Part shown: positions 27,567 through 36,867 of the stretch, in pieces
Layout of the letters: every line of letters starts with the position of its first letter
Numbering within the stretch: the first letter of the stretch is position 1
Origin: Robertkochia flava
GTDB taxonomy: Bacteria; Bacteroidota; Bacteroidia; Flavobacteriales; Flavobacteriaceae
NCBI RefSeq assembly: GCF_020166515.1
Contig: NZ_JAINZT010000008.1
Location: 62,001 to 126,000 of the forward strand
DNA length: 64,000 nucleotides
Direction: 5' to 3'
Made by a program: the position numbers and the translations under genes
Notes under the pieces: model-generated
The model's input: the letters and a program-made list of their open reading frames with translations, nothing else
Told to the model about the DNA's origin: nothing
The model's database searches: none

Positions 27567-28202
27567 ATGCTATTTGAACCTTTACAGCATTTTATAGAAA
27601 ATATCGATACCGGGAAGGTGTCTGAAGATCGAAAGGAGGCATTGCTTACACTAAGGGATTATGTGCTGGCCATGCTCCGGAAAGAAGGAGAAGTTAACCT
27701 GAATTTTATTTGTACGCATAATTCACGCAGGAGTCATCTGGCCCAGGTGTGGGCTCAATGTGCAGCTTATTATTATGGATTCGGAAGGAATATCAGGTGT
27801 TATTCGGGAGGCACCGAAGCTACGGCCATGTACCTTTCTGTGGCCGGGGTGCTTTCGGAAAGCGGATTTCATATTGACCGGCTGAGTGAAGGGGAGAATC
27901 CTATATACAGTATAAAATATGGCTTTAACCAACCGGCCGTTATTGGCTTCTCCAAAGAATATCACCATACCTTTAACCCTGCAGAAGGCTTTATTGCCAT
28001 TATGACCTGTGACCAGGCCAGTGAGGCCTGCCCGGTGGTTACCGGTGCTGCAGCCAGGGTATCGGTAACGTATGAAGATCCTAAAAAATTTGACGATACG
28101 CCTGAGAAATTAAGTAAATATCAGGAGCGTAGTGAACAGATCGCAACAGAGATGTTTTGGGTGTTTAATCAATTAAAAAGTGACTTTACCTATGGGCAAT
28201 AA
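27567..28202 (+). CDS. arsC: Arsenate reductase, low-molecular-weight tyrosine phosphatase type
   Basis: 211 aa, cytoplasmic; reduces arsenate to arsenite for export. The phosphatase loop Cys49-x5-Arg55 (CTHNSRR) follows a NFI strand, as in the Bacteroidota ArsC-like family, which is longer than classical ArsC. Conserved C-terminal features are [11 protein letters not shown] and a [13 protein letters not shown] stretch. It starts 32 nt after arsR, and its end overlaps the pump gene by 11 nt. The reductant and resolving cysteine are not certain; Cys in EACP is a candidate. Confidence 0.9.
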   Translation: MLFEPLQHFIENIDTGKVSEDRKEALLTLRDYVLAMLRKEGEVNLNFICTHNSRRSHLAQVWAQCAAYYYGFGRNIRCYSGGTEATAMYLSVAGVLSESGFHIDRLSEGENPIYSIKYGFNQPAVIGFSKEYHHTFNPAEGFIAIMTCDQASEACPVVTGAAARVSVTYEDPKKFDDTPEKLSKYQERSEQIATEMFWVFNQLKSDFTYGQ

Positions 28203-29253
28203 GAAATTAAGCTTTCTGGATAGAAACCTGACCATTTGGATATTTTCGGCCATGGCTTTGGGGGTAGGACTCGGGTACCTTTTCCCGGCCTTTGCCGAAG
28301 GCATACAGCGTTTTGGTTCCGGGTCTACAAATTATCTGCTGGCGGCAGGATTGATCCTGATGATGTATCCACCCCTGGCCAAGGTGAATTACAGGTTGTT
28401 GCCAAAGGTGTTTAAAGATGTAAAGGTGCTTTCCGTTTCCCTGGTGCTGAACTGGGTGATAGGCCCGGTGCTAATGTTCGTGCTGGCCCTTGTTTTCCTC
28501 AAAGAGTATCCGGAATATATGGTGGGCCTTATCCTGATAGGGCTTGCCCGGTGTATCGCGATGGTATTGGTTTGGAATGACCTGGCCGACGGGAGCAGTG
28601 AATACGGGGCCGGACTGGTGGCTTTAAACAGTATTTTCCAGGTGTTTGCCTATAGCTTCTACGCATGGCTTTTTATTACAAAACTTCCGCCATTATTTGG
28701 GTATGAGGGCGCCATTGTGGATATCTCTATTGCCACAATAGCCGAAAGTGTAGCCATCTATCTGGGTATCCCTTTTCTCCTGGGTATTCTTAGCCGGACC
28801 ATTTTAGAGCCTTTGAAGGGTGAAGGTTGGTATAAGGAAAAATTCATTCCGGCGATATCGCCTCTGACCCTCATTGCCTTACTACTTACCATTGTTCTGA
28901 TGTTCTCCCTTAAAGGGGAATTGATCGTGGAGCTTCCGGGGGATGTATTGCTCATAGCTGTTCCCTTAGTGATCTATTTTACGGTCATGTTTCTTATAAG
29001 CTTTTTTGTTAGTAAGATCATGGGTGCCAGCTACGAGAAAAATGCATCCATCTCCTTCACGGCAGCCGGCAATAATTTTGAATTGGCCATAGCGGTGGCA
29101 ATAGGAGTGTTCGGGTTAAACAGCGGTCAGGCATTTACCGGGGTAATTGGTCCGTTGGTGGAAGTACCGGCCCTGATCCTTTTGGTACGGGTATCCTTTT
29201 GGTTAAAAAAGAAATTTTACGATTCTAAGGAAATGCTCACCTCCTCCAGGTAA
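28192..29253 (+). CDS. acr3: ACR3-family arsenite efflux transporter
   Basis: 353 aa, about ten membrane helices. The hallmark motif [11 protein letters not shown] contains the Cys needed for arsenite transport in ACR3 proteins, followed by [13 protein letters not shown] and the later [17 protein letters not shown] helix. I chose the ATG at 28192 (11-nt overlap with arsC); a GTG at 28180 is an alternative. Last gene of the arsenic operon, with a strong terminator after it. Confidence 0.94.
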   Translation: MGNKKLSFLDRNLTIWIFSAMALGVGLGYLFPAFAEGIQRFGSGSTNYLLAAGLILMMYPPLAKVNYRLLPKVFKDVKVLSVSLVLNWVIGPVLMFVLALVFLKEYPEYMVGLILIGLARCIAMVLVWNDLADGSSEYGAGLVALNSIFQVFAYSFYAWLFITKLPPLFGYEGAIVDISIATIAESVAIYLGIPFLLGILSRTILEPLKGEGWYKEKFIPAISPLTLIALLLTIVLMFSLKGELIVELPGDVLLIAVPLVIYFTVMFLISFFVSKIMGASYEKNASISFTAAGNNFELAIAVAIGVFGLNSGQAFTGVIGPLVEVPALILLVRVSFWLKKKFYDSKEMLTSSR

Positions 29254-29278
29254 CAGCAGGCATCAGTTTTTACAATAA

Positions 29279-29305
29279 AAAAAGCTCCCTTTTCGGGAGC
29301 TTTTT
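29279..29305 (+). terminator. Terminator of the arsenic operon
   Basis: AAAAAGCTCCC (29279-29289) pairs with GGGAGCTTTTT (29295-29305), an 11-bp stem with a 5-nt loop and a T run. Confidence 0.9.
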
Positions 29306-29435
29306 GCTGAATGCCATACTGAATCGGGATGCGGGTCCTTTCTTGTATGGCCGGAAGGGGAGGTTTTTTTGCCCTGCGTAATCACTTACAAATTATGTAA
29401 CTTGGCGCTTCGAATATAAACCCTGATGCCTCAAT

Positions 29436-31505
29436 ATGAATACTTCTGCCATGCTTGCCCTGCGTAAATTACACTGGACAACCATTTTTATACTTGGATT
29501 GTTGCTTGCAGGTTGCTTCAAGGATGATGGGGAGCCACCTCAGGAAGATCCCTTTTATGCCGGCAGGGTAGGAGAGGTCGATAAGACGCTGCTCTCCGGT
29601 AGCTGGGCCATACATTATATCGAGTGGGAAGGTCAGAGAGAAGCGGTACCTGAAAACAGTGAGGAGTGTGGCAGGGACTTCTTTGTGTTCGACGCAAACG
29701 GGGTCTATCGCGATTATGTACTGGATTACGAGTACAATTGTTCCTATACGTCTTCGGCATTTCAATGGAAGGATGCCGATGGGGTGATCACCCTCAATGA
29801 TGCATCAGGGGGCACATTAGAAATGGTGGTGGTAGAACAAGGCCTTTCAAAGTTGATATTCAGAATGAAATTCGACCTGGATGAAGATGGTAAGGATGAT
29901 ATTTTTGAACTCACGGCTTACCCTTATGAACCCCTGGACAGCGATTATTACTCAGAGACATTTGCCCGTAATCCCTATCAGGAACACCTCGATAAGATCC
30001 GGTTCGAATGGCAGGAGTACCGGGGTCCAAATCAATTTTCACGCTATGAGATCTACCGAAGTGCGGTTGGGTGTGCTAAGGAGAATGCAACCCTTGTGGC
30101 AACCCTTACGCAGCGCGAGATCAATTATTTTATAGATGAGAATCCACCTGCAGCCGAAGAATTGTGTTATTTCTTCAGGGTGTATACTGCGGAGGGACTC
30201 TTAGGCGAGAGTGAACTGAGGTCTGTGGATACAAATGGGTTTCCGGTGGCCTCGGTACAAATGCGCCAGCCTGAGGTTAATGGAAATGCCATTACACTGT
30301 CATGGGAATCCTATAAGGGATATTATTTTTCACACTATGAGATTGCTGCCAGGAATTTCACCTCCGGATCGGGTTACGGGTACCAGGAGGTCATTATCGA
30401 TACGATTCCCGAACGCACCACTTTGAGCTATACAGATACGGATCCACCATATTTTAAAAACCCGGTTTATACGGTTTATGCGATAGATATTTTCGGGAAC
30501 AGGAGTACCCAATGGCAAATGGGACTTCACAGCTGGGAGGTGGCGTATAGCCGTCCTGAGCTGTTGGGCTTTACTGCGATCACTAAGGTTGCAGTAAGCA
30601 AAACACAGCCCCTTGTTTATTTGTATGGCAGGGAGGACAATGGGCAATATTCACTTTGTGCTTATAATTACCAGACAGGGGCAAGAACGGTGTGCAGTGA
30701 TGTGGTTCCGGAGATCTTCACGGACATGAATATGAAAATAATACAGACGTCATCCGGCGAGGAACTGATATTTCCTCAAGGGAGTGATTTCCTGGTCTAT
30801 GACCCTGCGAACCTTGCATTAAAGTATACCCTGAAACCTGGAATTTCCGGGGTGCAGGAATTTCATGTGACCGGGAATGGTACCTGGCTCATCACAGACC
30901 AGAACCTGATCTATGCCCTCGACCACCAGCAGGATCAGCTCACTATTACAGACAGTAAGGCGCATTTTGCCACCTTTCAAAGCTTCGGAGCATATGGGGT
31001 CCTGGAATTGGCCAATGGCAGGTTTCTTGTGGGGCACCCGAATGAAGGAACATCCAGGGAGTATGAGCTGGATGGGCAGGGAGGGTTAACCCTGACCCGG
31101 AGCGAGGTGCCTTTGGTTATGAGTAACCTCTACTATTATCCCGGCCTGAACCGGATCGTAAACGGCAATGATCAGACCATAATTGATGAGGCAACCTTTG
31201 AAGTTACAGGAAGTTATTCATTTCCTGTGTTCACCTATGGGGCTGGCAGGAGTCAGGGTAAGATCCTGGGCTCCAATAACGATCCCACAAACGCTTTTTC
31301 AACATCTTATCCTCACCAGAAAAAGGGTTATTTCTATGATCTTATTACAGGAACAGAACTAAGCGTGGGCACCAAGGGTTATCCGCATTTTATTTTTGAA
31401 GGGATGAATGGAGATCTCATAAGTATCTCTTCCGGATTGCTGCGGGACCATCTGGGTTCTTCTGTGCCGAAAACTGATCTCTTTCTTGAAAGGACCGGGT
31501 TGTAG
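29436..31505 (+). CDS. Large surface lipoprotein: lipocalin-like, FN3-like and propeller-like regions
   Basis: 689 aa, not assigned to a named family. The lipobox LAGC gives Cys27 (from Met1; Met6 is another possible start), followed by FKDDGE, a surface-export signal. About 50-165 resembles a lipocalin-like domain (begins LLSGSWAIHYIEW). About 180-275 and 280-385 are two fibronectin III-like modules (RFEWQEYRGPNQFSRYEIYRS and ITLSWESYKGYYFSHYEIAA are clearly related). The C-terminal 300 residues consist of short strand repeats with LVYLYGRED and LVYDPANLALKY and look like a beta-propeller. No catalytic motif was seen. Single gene after the arsenic operon. Confidence 0.7.
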   Translation: MNTSAMLALRKLHWTTIFILGLLLAGCFKDDGEPPQEDPFYAGRVGEVDKTLLSGSWAIHYIEWEGQREAVPENSEECGRDFFVFDANGVYRDYVLDYEYNCSYTSSAFQWKDADGVITLNDASGGTLEMVVVEQGLSKLIFRMKFDLDEDGKDDIFELTAYPYEPLDSDYYSETFARNPYQEHLDKIRFEWQEYRGPNQFSRYEIYRSAVGCAKENATLVATLTQREINYFIDENPPAAEELCYFFRVYTAEGLLGESELRSVDTNGFPVASVQMRQPEVNGNAITLSWESYKGYYFSHYEIAARNFTSGSGYGYQEVIIDTIPERTTLSYTDTDPPYFKNPVYTVYAIDIFGNRSTQWQMGLHSWEVAYSRPELLGFTAITKVAVSKTQPLVYLYGREDNGQYSLCAYNYQTGARTVCSDVVPEIFTDMNMKIIQTSSGEELIFPQGSDFLVYDPANLALKYTLKPGISGVQEFHVTGNGTWLITDQNLIYALDHQQDQLTITDSKAHFATFQSFGAYGVLELANGRFLVGHPNEGTSREYELDGQGGLTLTRSEVPLVMSNLYYYPGLNRIVNGNDQTIIDEATFEVTGSYSFPVFTYGAGRSQGKILGSNNDPTNAFSTSYPHQKKGYFYDLITGTELSVGTKGYPHFIFEGMNGDLISISSGLLRDHLGSSVPKTDLFLERTGL

Positions 31506-31743
31506 TGATTTAAGAAGTGTAGAGGAATGGAAAGCTGAACCCTATGCAAGGGTATTCAGGATAGGAAGGATACATGCTCATATAAAGCCCGGTCATCCGT
31601 GCATATTCGATGAAAAGGGGATATCGCCCATGGACCCAGACACTCCCTAAAGACAGAGGTTGGGCTATGGGTTAATGATAATCTTACAAACGGGTTAACC
31701 CCACAGGCATTGCAGGACTGCTGTTGTATTTGGGGGAGGCGTA

Positions 31744-32112
31744 TCAGGCTGATTTACCACCGCGGAATTTCTTTTTATTTTTTTTAAGGGTTTCCAGGTG
31801 CTTCTCCAACTTATGGATAACATCTTCTGTTTTGAAGTTTGCCTCAGATAACAGGGCGATTAGCCTTTCATCGAAGGATTTTTTATTATCAGAAATCGAT
31901 CCCGTTAGGGTGTCCCTTAAGTCCTGGGTTTTGCTCAGAAGTGCATCTTTTAAGTATACCGCTTCAGATGAGATATTATCTTTGGCAGCTGCAGTATTCC
32001 TGGCAATTTTTCTACGGGTTTCACTGCCTTTTTGCGGTGCGAACAGGATTCCGATTCCAAACCCTGCAAGTGCTCCAAACAGCAGGGCTCCAATGTTCTT
32101 TTCGTAACTCAT
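31744..32112 (-). CDS. YtxH domain-containing small membrane protein
   Basis: 122 aa. The N-terminal segment (residues 7-26, GALLFGALAGFGIGILFAPQKG) is the glycine-rich membrane helix plus FAPQKGSETRR motif that defines the YtxH family. The remainder is a charged coiled-coil-like tail. The family is often linked to general stress, but its molecular function is unknown. Single gene with a lysine-rich C-terminus. Confidence 0.85.
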   Translation of the reverse strand: MSYEKNIGALLFGALAGFGIGILFAPQKGSETRRKIARNTAAAKDNISSEAVYLKDALLSKTQDLRDTLTGSISDNKKSFDERLIALLSEANFKTEDVIHKLEKHLETLKKNKKKFRGGKSA

Positions 32113-32289
32113 GAGGTATGAATTTTTTTAGATCGTTTATTTAAAGCCATCTAAGTTAATGATTTATAAATCAATGAATTATGATGCGCGTCAATAACTT
32201 CAGGGAATTTGAAAGTTAATCTTACCAGCGATTTCGGATGATGCCACATTGATCTGAATTTCGGAATCATGGAATAAAAAAATACGGTA

Positions 32290-33372
32290 TCAGAAGGCTT
32301 CTCCTATTCTGAAATAGATGCCCCAGTCGCCATCACCAATAGCTGCATCCAGGCCAATGTTCATATTGTTTCTCTTAAAGGCCGTGTATCGTATTCCTGT
32401 GCCTACACCGGGATAAAGATGCCAGTTCTGGCTCTCCGTTTCCGATCCGTATAGGGTAGCAAGACCGAAAAATCCAACAAGGCCCAGGCGCGATTTAAAA
32501 TTTTTCCGGTATTCGCCCTGAAGGGCCAGTTTTCCATCGCCCCGGTACTCTCCAAGAGAATACCCCCGGATGTCTTTCTGCCCGATCACTTCCTGTTGCT
32601 CAAAGTCGATATCACCTAACCCCGCTTGTATGGTGCCGCGTAGGGCAATGATATCGTTGTTTTTCTTCAGGCCCAGGTAGCGGTTAAAGGAGATATTGAT
32701 GCGATTGGCAGGGGAGTCATTGGCAAGCCACTCAGGGAAAGTCGTCCATTTTACATTCAGAAGGTGTCCCTGGTTCGGGTAATAGATATTACCGCGGGTA
32801 TCTGAATTGATGATCAGGCTAATGCCATTATTGATGTTGTTCGTTGGGGCCCTTATGTTGTCTTCAAAGGAGGTTTTCCCGGCCGAATGGGTGAAAGAAA
32901 GACCTCCGTAGATCTTACCCCTGATTTTTCGTAAAGCACCCAGGTGAATTATATTGAACCGGCTGGCATAGTCATAAAATCCCGGAGGTATGTCCAAAGA
33001 TTCAATATAAGTCTGCGAATTCTGATTTCCCGTTCCCAGGCCCAAAGTTATTCTCCAACGGTCCCGGTCAAGGAATAACCTGGAAAATGCAAAGCTGAAA
33101 AATGACCCATTGGTCGTGTAAACAAGTACTGCTCCGGCCATCGAGTCGGGAGAGATCGTGTCTTTTTTACTCAGGGGGAACATCACCATGGGTAGGGCGC
33201 CTATTTCGAATTTCAGATTTCTACTGTAGCTTAGGTAGGGCATGGGGATAAATTTGAACCCTTTATCCTCTTCAGAAGTCTCTTTTTGGGCATGGATATC
33301 TGTACAAATCAAAAAGATCATTAACAAAATGGTCAGGTGCTTCAGAACGGATGTCGGGCGGGAGTCAGTCAT
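32290..33372 (-). CDS. BamA/TamA-like (Omp85 surface antigen) outer-membrane barrel without POTRA domains
   Basis: 360 aa. Signal peptide ends IHAQ (about residue 29), then a barrel of the bacterial surface antigen type. The late motif QKDIRGYSLGEYRGDGKLALQGEYR corresponds to the conserved RGY/F loop region of Omp85 barrels. There is no room for POTRA domains. Its ATG overlaps the end of the upstream porin gene by 8 nt, so translation is coupled. The function of this short Omp85 class is unknown; an export or membrane-assembly role is only a family inference. Confidence 0.8.
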   Translation of the reverse strand: MTDSRPTSVLKHLTILLMIFLICTDIHAQKETSEEDKGFKFIPMPYLSYSRNLKFEIGALPMVMFPLSKKDTISPDSMAGAVLVYTTNGSFFSFAFSRLFLDRDRWRITLGLGTGNQNSQTYIESLDIPPGFYDYASRFNIIHLGALRKIRGKIYGGLSFTHSAGKTSFEDNIRAPTNNINNGISLIINSDTRGNIYYPNQGHLLNVKWTTFPEWLANDSPANRINISFNRYLGLKKNNDIIALRGTIQAGLGDIDFEQQEVIGQKDIRGYSLGEYRGDGKLALQGEYRKNFKSRLGLVGFFGLATLYGSETESQNWHLYPGVGTGIRYTAFKRNNMNIGLDAAIGDGDWGIYFRIGEAF

Positions 33373-34510
33373 CGAGTGCCATGGTTTTCTCGCCGATATG
33401 CGACAGGTCTATTCGAAGGCCTATAGTAAAGACATCCGGAGGAGATTTTCCCTGGACATCATACCCGCTTTCTACACGATATTCTGCGTAGAGATAGGAT
33501 AACTTTGAACTGTGATATTCCACCCCAAAAATATAATCCCTGGTGACGAAATCTTCGTTGACAGGAAGACCTGCTGTATCCGGCCATTCAAAATTAATAC
33601 CGCCCAGAAAGCGGAAATTATTCCAGAAATACTTTCCTGCCAATTCCAGCCCCTGGTCATCATAGATCACGGTAGGAAACTCTTCCTCGTCAATATCTCC
33701 CGTAGTTAGATCTCCATTGTTTTGTTGCGCATAAACCGCCGCCAGCATCAGATTGTCCTTGAAGTAGCGTATACCAAAACAATAATACTTAGGGTCCCCG
33801 TCAAATCCAATGGTATTTTCAATAAGACTGTTTCTGATAATGGCCGTCTGAAAGGCGGCGCCCAGACTCATGAATGGGGTAAGGTAATACCTGAGGGATG
33901 CGCCGTACCCATCTACAAAATTGTCGTTAAGAGTATTGCTGAACAATACCTGGACCCCCATATTGAAATTTCCGATCCTGTTTCGGTAGATCATCGCCTG
34001 GTCAGACCGTCCGGTTCCTATACTTCCGTCGGTAGCTCCTACATAGGTGTTGCTGGCCGTTCCTCCGAAAACGTTAAAACGGTCTGTGATACCTGACACA
34101 TCGTAATAGGTGCTCCATTGCTTGCCCAGGGTTAACAGCCCGTATCTCCCGAAATCAACTCCCAGGTAACCCAGTCTGGCGGCAAACACCTGGCTTTCCT
34201 GGTCCCGGTTTAATATCACGAAACCAGAGGAGGTCCTGGAATCGGTGTTCAGATTAACCGAACTCTCTATTAACCGAATGCTTAGCTCTACATGTCCGAA
34301 GAATTCTATGGAAGAGGAAGTGGTTTTTACGCCTGCCGTAAAGCCCACCCGGCTGGCGTTGTCCTGAAACTCCGCCTCATCTTCGATGATGGCGAAGTGT
34401 GAACGCAAGCTGGTATACGGTTCAAACCGGAGGTGAAGGGAATCGGCAGAGGGCTGCCCAAAGGCTATGAAATGACAACAGAGCGAAAGGAAGAGGATGC
34501 GTAGTTTCAC
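33365..34510 (-). CDS. Outer-membrane porin, paralogue of the 24-kb porin
   Basis: 381 aa beginning at a GTG (no ATG lies in the signal-peptide region), with the signal ending IAFGQ. The body shares LGYLGVDFGRYGLLTLGKQW, VFGGTASNTYVGATDG and GTGRSDQAMIYRNRIGNF with the porin at 24190-25353. The coupled downstream gene is a short Omp85-like barrel. Solute unknown; the pairing with an Omp85 barrel is unusual. Confidence 0.75.
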   Translation of the reverse strand: MKLRILFLSLCCHFIAFGQPSADSLHLRFEPYTSLRSHFAIIEDEAEFQDNASRVGFTAGVKTTSSSIEFFGHVELSIRLIESSVNLNTDSRTSSGFVILNRDQESQVFAARLGYLGVDFGRYGLLTLGKQWSTYYDVSGITDRFNVFGGTASNTYVGATDGSIGTGRSDQAMIYRNRIGNFNMGVQVLFSNTLNDNFVDGYGASLRYYLTPFMSLGAAFQTAIIRNSLIENTIGFDGDPKYYCFGIRYFKDNLMLAAVYAQQNNGDLTTGDIDEEEFPTVIYDDQGLELAGKYFWNNFRFLGGINFEWPDTAGLPVNEDFVTRDYIFGVEYHSSKLSYLYAEYRVESGYDVQGKSPPDVFTIGLRIDLSHIGEKTMALDD

Positions 34511-34731
34511 TTTAAGGAATTCCGGTTATGTGGATTATACCTTAAAGATAGGGAATATCGTCTAAATATTTAATAATTAGCATGTTAACAGCTTTTTTGA
34601 GCCGACGGGAATGCTCTGAAGGCTGATAGGCTCCTGAAACGGAGAAACTGGCTGTTAGAGATGAACGGATTTGTATTTTCCAACCCACGTAGAAGTTAGC
34701 CTTTTAATCCGGGATTATTACAGCAGGATGA

Positions 34732-34860
34732 TCAGGCAGCATCCCTGTTCTGATCGAGATTTTCTTTGCTGTAAGTAGTTTTTTTACCCAGGTGGTGGGC
34801 CAGAAAAATAAGTCCGAAGATCGTCAGGGAAATGAGAAGTTTACTGATAATAACATCCAT
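34732..34860 (-). CDS. Small single-span membrane protein, 42 aa
   Basis: Starts at ATG 34858-34860 and ends with TGA at 34732. The product begins MDVIISKLLISLTIFGLIFLAHHL and continues GKKTTYSKENLDQNRDAA. One clear membrane helix (about residues 4-21) is followed by HHLGKK and a polar, charged tail, an arrangement typical of small membrane proteins. It is too short for standard gene calling. I do not recognise the family. Upstream sequence contains CACTTTTG, one mismatch from the -7 element. Codon use is ordinary. It could be spurious; conservation would decide. Confidence 0.5.
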   Translation of the reverse strand: MDVIISKLLISLTIFGLIFLAHHLGKKTTYSKENLDQNRDAA

Positions 34861-35067
34861 GTCTTTTGTGTTAGCGATTCCTTACGATACAAAAGTGTGG
34901 AATATTGTTTATATATAAATATTTATGTTTTTAATGTAATCGATAAGGAGTGTTTATGTTTTGAGTAAACAGTAAAGCAGGTGGGTGATTTGCAGTGTAT
35001 TGACTTTACAGCTCCCCCTGTAAAGGGGAGGAGATATTTTAGGTATTTCACAGGTTATGGTATCAGC

Positions 35068-35174
35068 AAGCCCCGAGGTTTAGGGGGAACCTTCCCACCT
35101 TGTTATGAGTGTTAATAAGATTTTAAGGCATAAAAAAGCCCTTCGTTCTGCAGCGCTTTTCGTGTGGGTGAAAG
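35068..35174 (-). repeat. Copy A of a 107-bp repeat containing the tRNA-Leu 3' end
   Basis: Aligns with 36760-36867: by hand about 91 of 107 positions are identical, with one 1-bp gap. The last 12 bp (35163-35174) correspond to the 3' end of tRNA-Leu. The terminator stem of this copy is broken by two substitutions, so this is the degraded copy. Confidence 0.75.
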
Positions 35175-35264
35175 CCCCGACGCTTCGGGGGAACCTTCGA
35201 TATCCTGGTCCTCCCTGGAATCATGAGGTGGTAATTTGAAATAGGGGTTTTGCAATTTAAATGA

Positions 35265-36200
35265 TTAGTGCACCAATTTAAAGGAATCACTTTTCCTGTA
35301 TGCTTCGAGTACTGCCATTTCCCCCTCTTTTCCCTCTAAAGAGTTGCCGTGTTCCATGCCCAAAATGCCCTTAAAGCCTTTGGAATAGATATGTTTAAAG
35401 ACATTTTCATAGTTGATCTCTCCGGTTGTGGGTTCTTTTCTGCCGGGGTTGTCGCCTACCTGAAAATAAGCGATCTCATCCCAAAACGCATCGATATTGG
35501 GTATAAGGTTGCCTTCCTGTATCTGTTGGTGATAGAGGTCAAAAAGGATTTTACAGGAAGGACTATTTACAGCCTTACAGATGGCATGAGCCTGTGGACT
35601 TTCCGTTAAAAACTGACCGGGGTGGTCTCTGAAATTTAGTGGTTCCAGGACCATGATAATCCCATGGGGTTCCAGGATCTCACAAGCCCTTTTTAAAGAT
35701 TCAATCACATTCACAGATTGTGTTGCCGGATTGATCTGCAAATCCACGTGGCCCGGAACTACCGTTACCCATTTCGCATTTACCCGCTTTGCAACAACTA
35801 CCGATTCCTCAATCTCCTTGAGGAATTTTGTTCTCAATGATTGATCACCATTGGTAAGGTTGGGCTCTTTCCAAAATATTTCATGTGCCACAAAAACACC
35901 CATTTGGATATTCCTTTCGGTCATGGTTTTAGCCATTTTTTCTTGCAACTCCGGAGTCCGCATTTTCATTCCATTATCCTCGAAAGCAGTGAATCCCTGG
36001 TCTGCCATGAAATTAAGTTGGTCAATAGGGTCGTCGCCTGCTAAGTTTTTAAACATACCGAGGTGAGGCGCATAGTTCAGGTTGAAAGAATTGTTTTTAA
36101 CTTCAAAAAAGGATTTGCCGGCTGCAGAGAGCTGGGTAGCTCCCAAGCCGATAGAGGCTGCAAGCATCGCCTTTTGTTTGATAAAACTTCTTCTATGCAT
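35265..36200 (-). CDS. Tat-exported sugar isomerase/epimerase-like TIM-barrel protein (hydroxypyruvate isomerase family)
   Basis: 311 aa. Starts MHRRSFIKQK, a twin-arginine signal, so folded export to the periplasm is predicted. The xylose isomerase-like TIM barrel shows the metal-site pattern of the family: Glu186 in VLEPLN, Asp221 and His224 in LFDLYHQQ, Gln247 in YFQVGDNPGR and Glu283 in GMEHG. DNPGR and the LFD-YH motif point to the hydroxypyruvate isomerase (Hyi) subgroup. The gene is intact and lies between the two copies of the tRNA-Leu repeat. The substrate is unknown. Confidence 0.85.
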   Translation of the reverse strand: MHRRSFIKQKAMLAASIGLGATQLSAAGKSFFEVKNNSFNLNYAPHLGMFKNLAGDDPIDQLNFMADQGFTAFEDNGMKMRTPELQEKMAKTMTERNIQMGVFVAHEIFWKEPNLTNGDQSLRTKFLKEIEESVVVAKRVNAKWVTVVPGHVDLQINPATQSVNVIESLKRACEILEPHGIIMVLEPLNFRDHPGQFLTESPQAHAICKAVNSPSCKILFDLYHQQIQEGNLIPNIDAFWDEIAYFQVGDNPGRKEPTTGEINYENVFKHIYSKGFKGILGMEHGNSLEGKEGEMAVLEAYRKSDSFKLVH

Positions 36201-36415
36201 TTTTCAGGTTTAAATCAATACGCCCGTTCTGGAAAACATGCTTGGTTAGTCCCTTAAGTGATTGCGAAAACAGTTTTTTTTTCTTTCCGTGGGGAAAACA
36301 AGTTAATAATTTATGACGTAAAAGATCACATTTTTATTTTGACTTCTAATAGAATCCCTCCGAGCATTATTACCATTGCTCAAACCCGCCTCTAAATATA
36401 ATTTGGAGCTAATAG

Positions 36416-36638
36416 GTAATCCTAAGAATCAAATCGATACGAACCGGAAATCTTTACTTCTCTGTTTTTGTATTTACAAGTTTTTACGGTTTAGCTCAAG
36501 AAAACCATAGCATCATTCAAGAAGAACTCCATGAGAATGCTTCCTCTAACTATTAATCAAGAAATGTCTTTTGATGCTTATGAAGGAGGTGCAGTGATAT
36601 GGTCATGTAGTAATACGGTGATGCCCGATTTTGAATGA
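36416..36638 (+). pseudogene. Remnant of an exported-protein gene (two frames)
   Basis: From 36416 an open frame without a usable start codon encodes a signal-peptide-like end, TGNLYFSVFVFTSFYGLAQENHS and then IIQEELHENASSNY before TAA. In another frame a 35-codon ORF starts at 36531 and encodes MRMLPLTINQEMSFDAYEG, then GAVIWSCSNTVMPDFE. Together they look like a 5'-truncated and frameshifted gene. I cannot name the parent family. A chance arrangement is possible. Confidence 0.35.
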
Positions 36639-36759
36639 AAATGATGCAAATGATGAAGGTGATAAAAGTTACCGGCTTCTGCCGGGTTTCTGTTTCTTTG
36701 CCTACTGCCTTCAGTTGAACTGTCTTTCCTCTTGGGTCTTTCCTCTTTCATCCAAACAA

Positions 36760-36867
36760 AAGCCCCGACGCCTCGGGGGAACCTTTACACCTTGATATGA
36801 GGAATATTTTGATTTTAAGGCATAAAAAAAGCCCTTCGTTCTGAAGAGCTTTTCGTGCGGGTGAAAG
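36760..36867 (-). repeat. Copy B of the 107-bp repeat, overlapping tRNA-Leu
   Basis: The intact partner of copy A. It spans a GC-rich hairpin (CCCCGA/TCGGGG), about 40 bp of spacer, the tRNA terminator and the last 12 bp of the tRNA gene. The hairpin module also occurs alone at 35172-35197. Confidence 0.75.
36824..36849 (-). terminator. Terminator of tRNA-Leu
   Basis: On the minus strand GCTCTTC and GAAGGGC pair (one G:U) around a 5-nt loop and are followed by seven T residues, 6 nt beyond the tRNA end. Confidence 0.85.

Larger units (their letters stand above)
34511..35264. other. 754-bp region: one small gene, hairpins and repeats
   Basis: Contains the 42-codon ORF at 34732-34860, a hairpin CTCCCC/GGGGAG (35012-35030), the degraded copy A of the tRNA-Leu 3' repeat (35068-35174) and a third copy of its GC-rich hairpin (35172-35197). 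I see no other coding region. Confidence 0.7.
36201..36855. other. 655-bp AT-rich region without an intact gene
   Basis: Holds gene debris (36416-36638), a hairpin CCGGC/GCCGG followed by T-rich sequence (36672-36700), and copy B of the tRNA-Leu repeat up to the tRNA itself. Base composition is more AT-rich than flanking genes in 36280-36660. Confidence 0.6.

Noticed and set aside
35163-35174. A second tRNA-Leu suggested by similarity at 35163-35174
   Set aside because: Only the final 12 bp of the tRNA match; there is no acceptor, anticodon or D-arm sequence, so it is not a gene.
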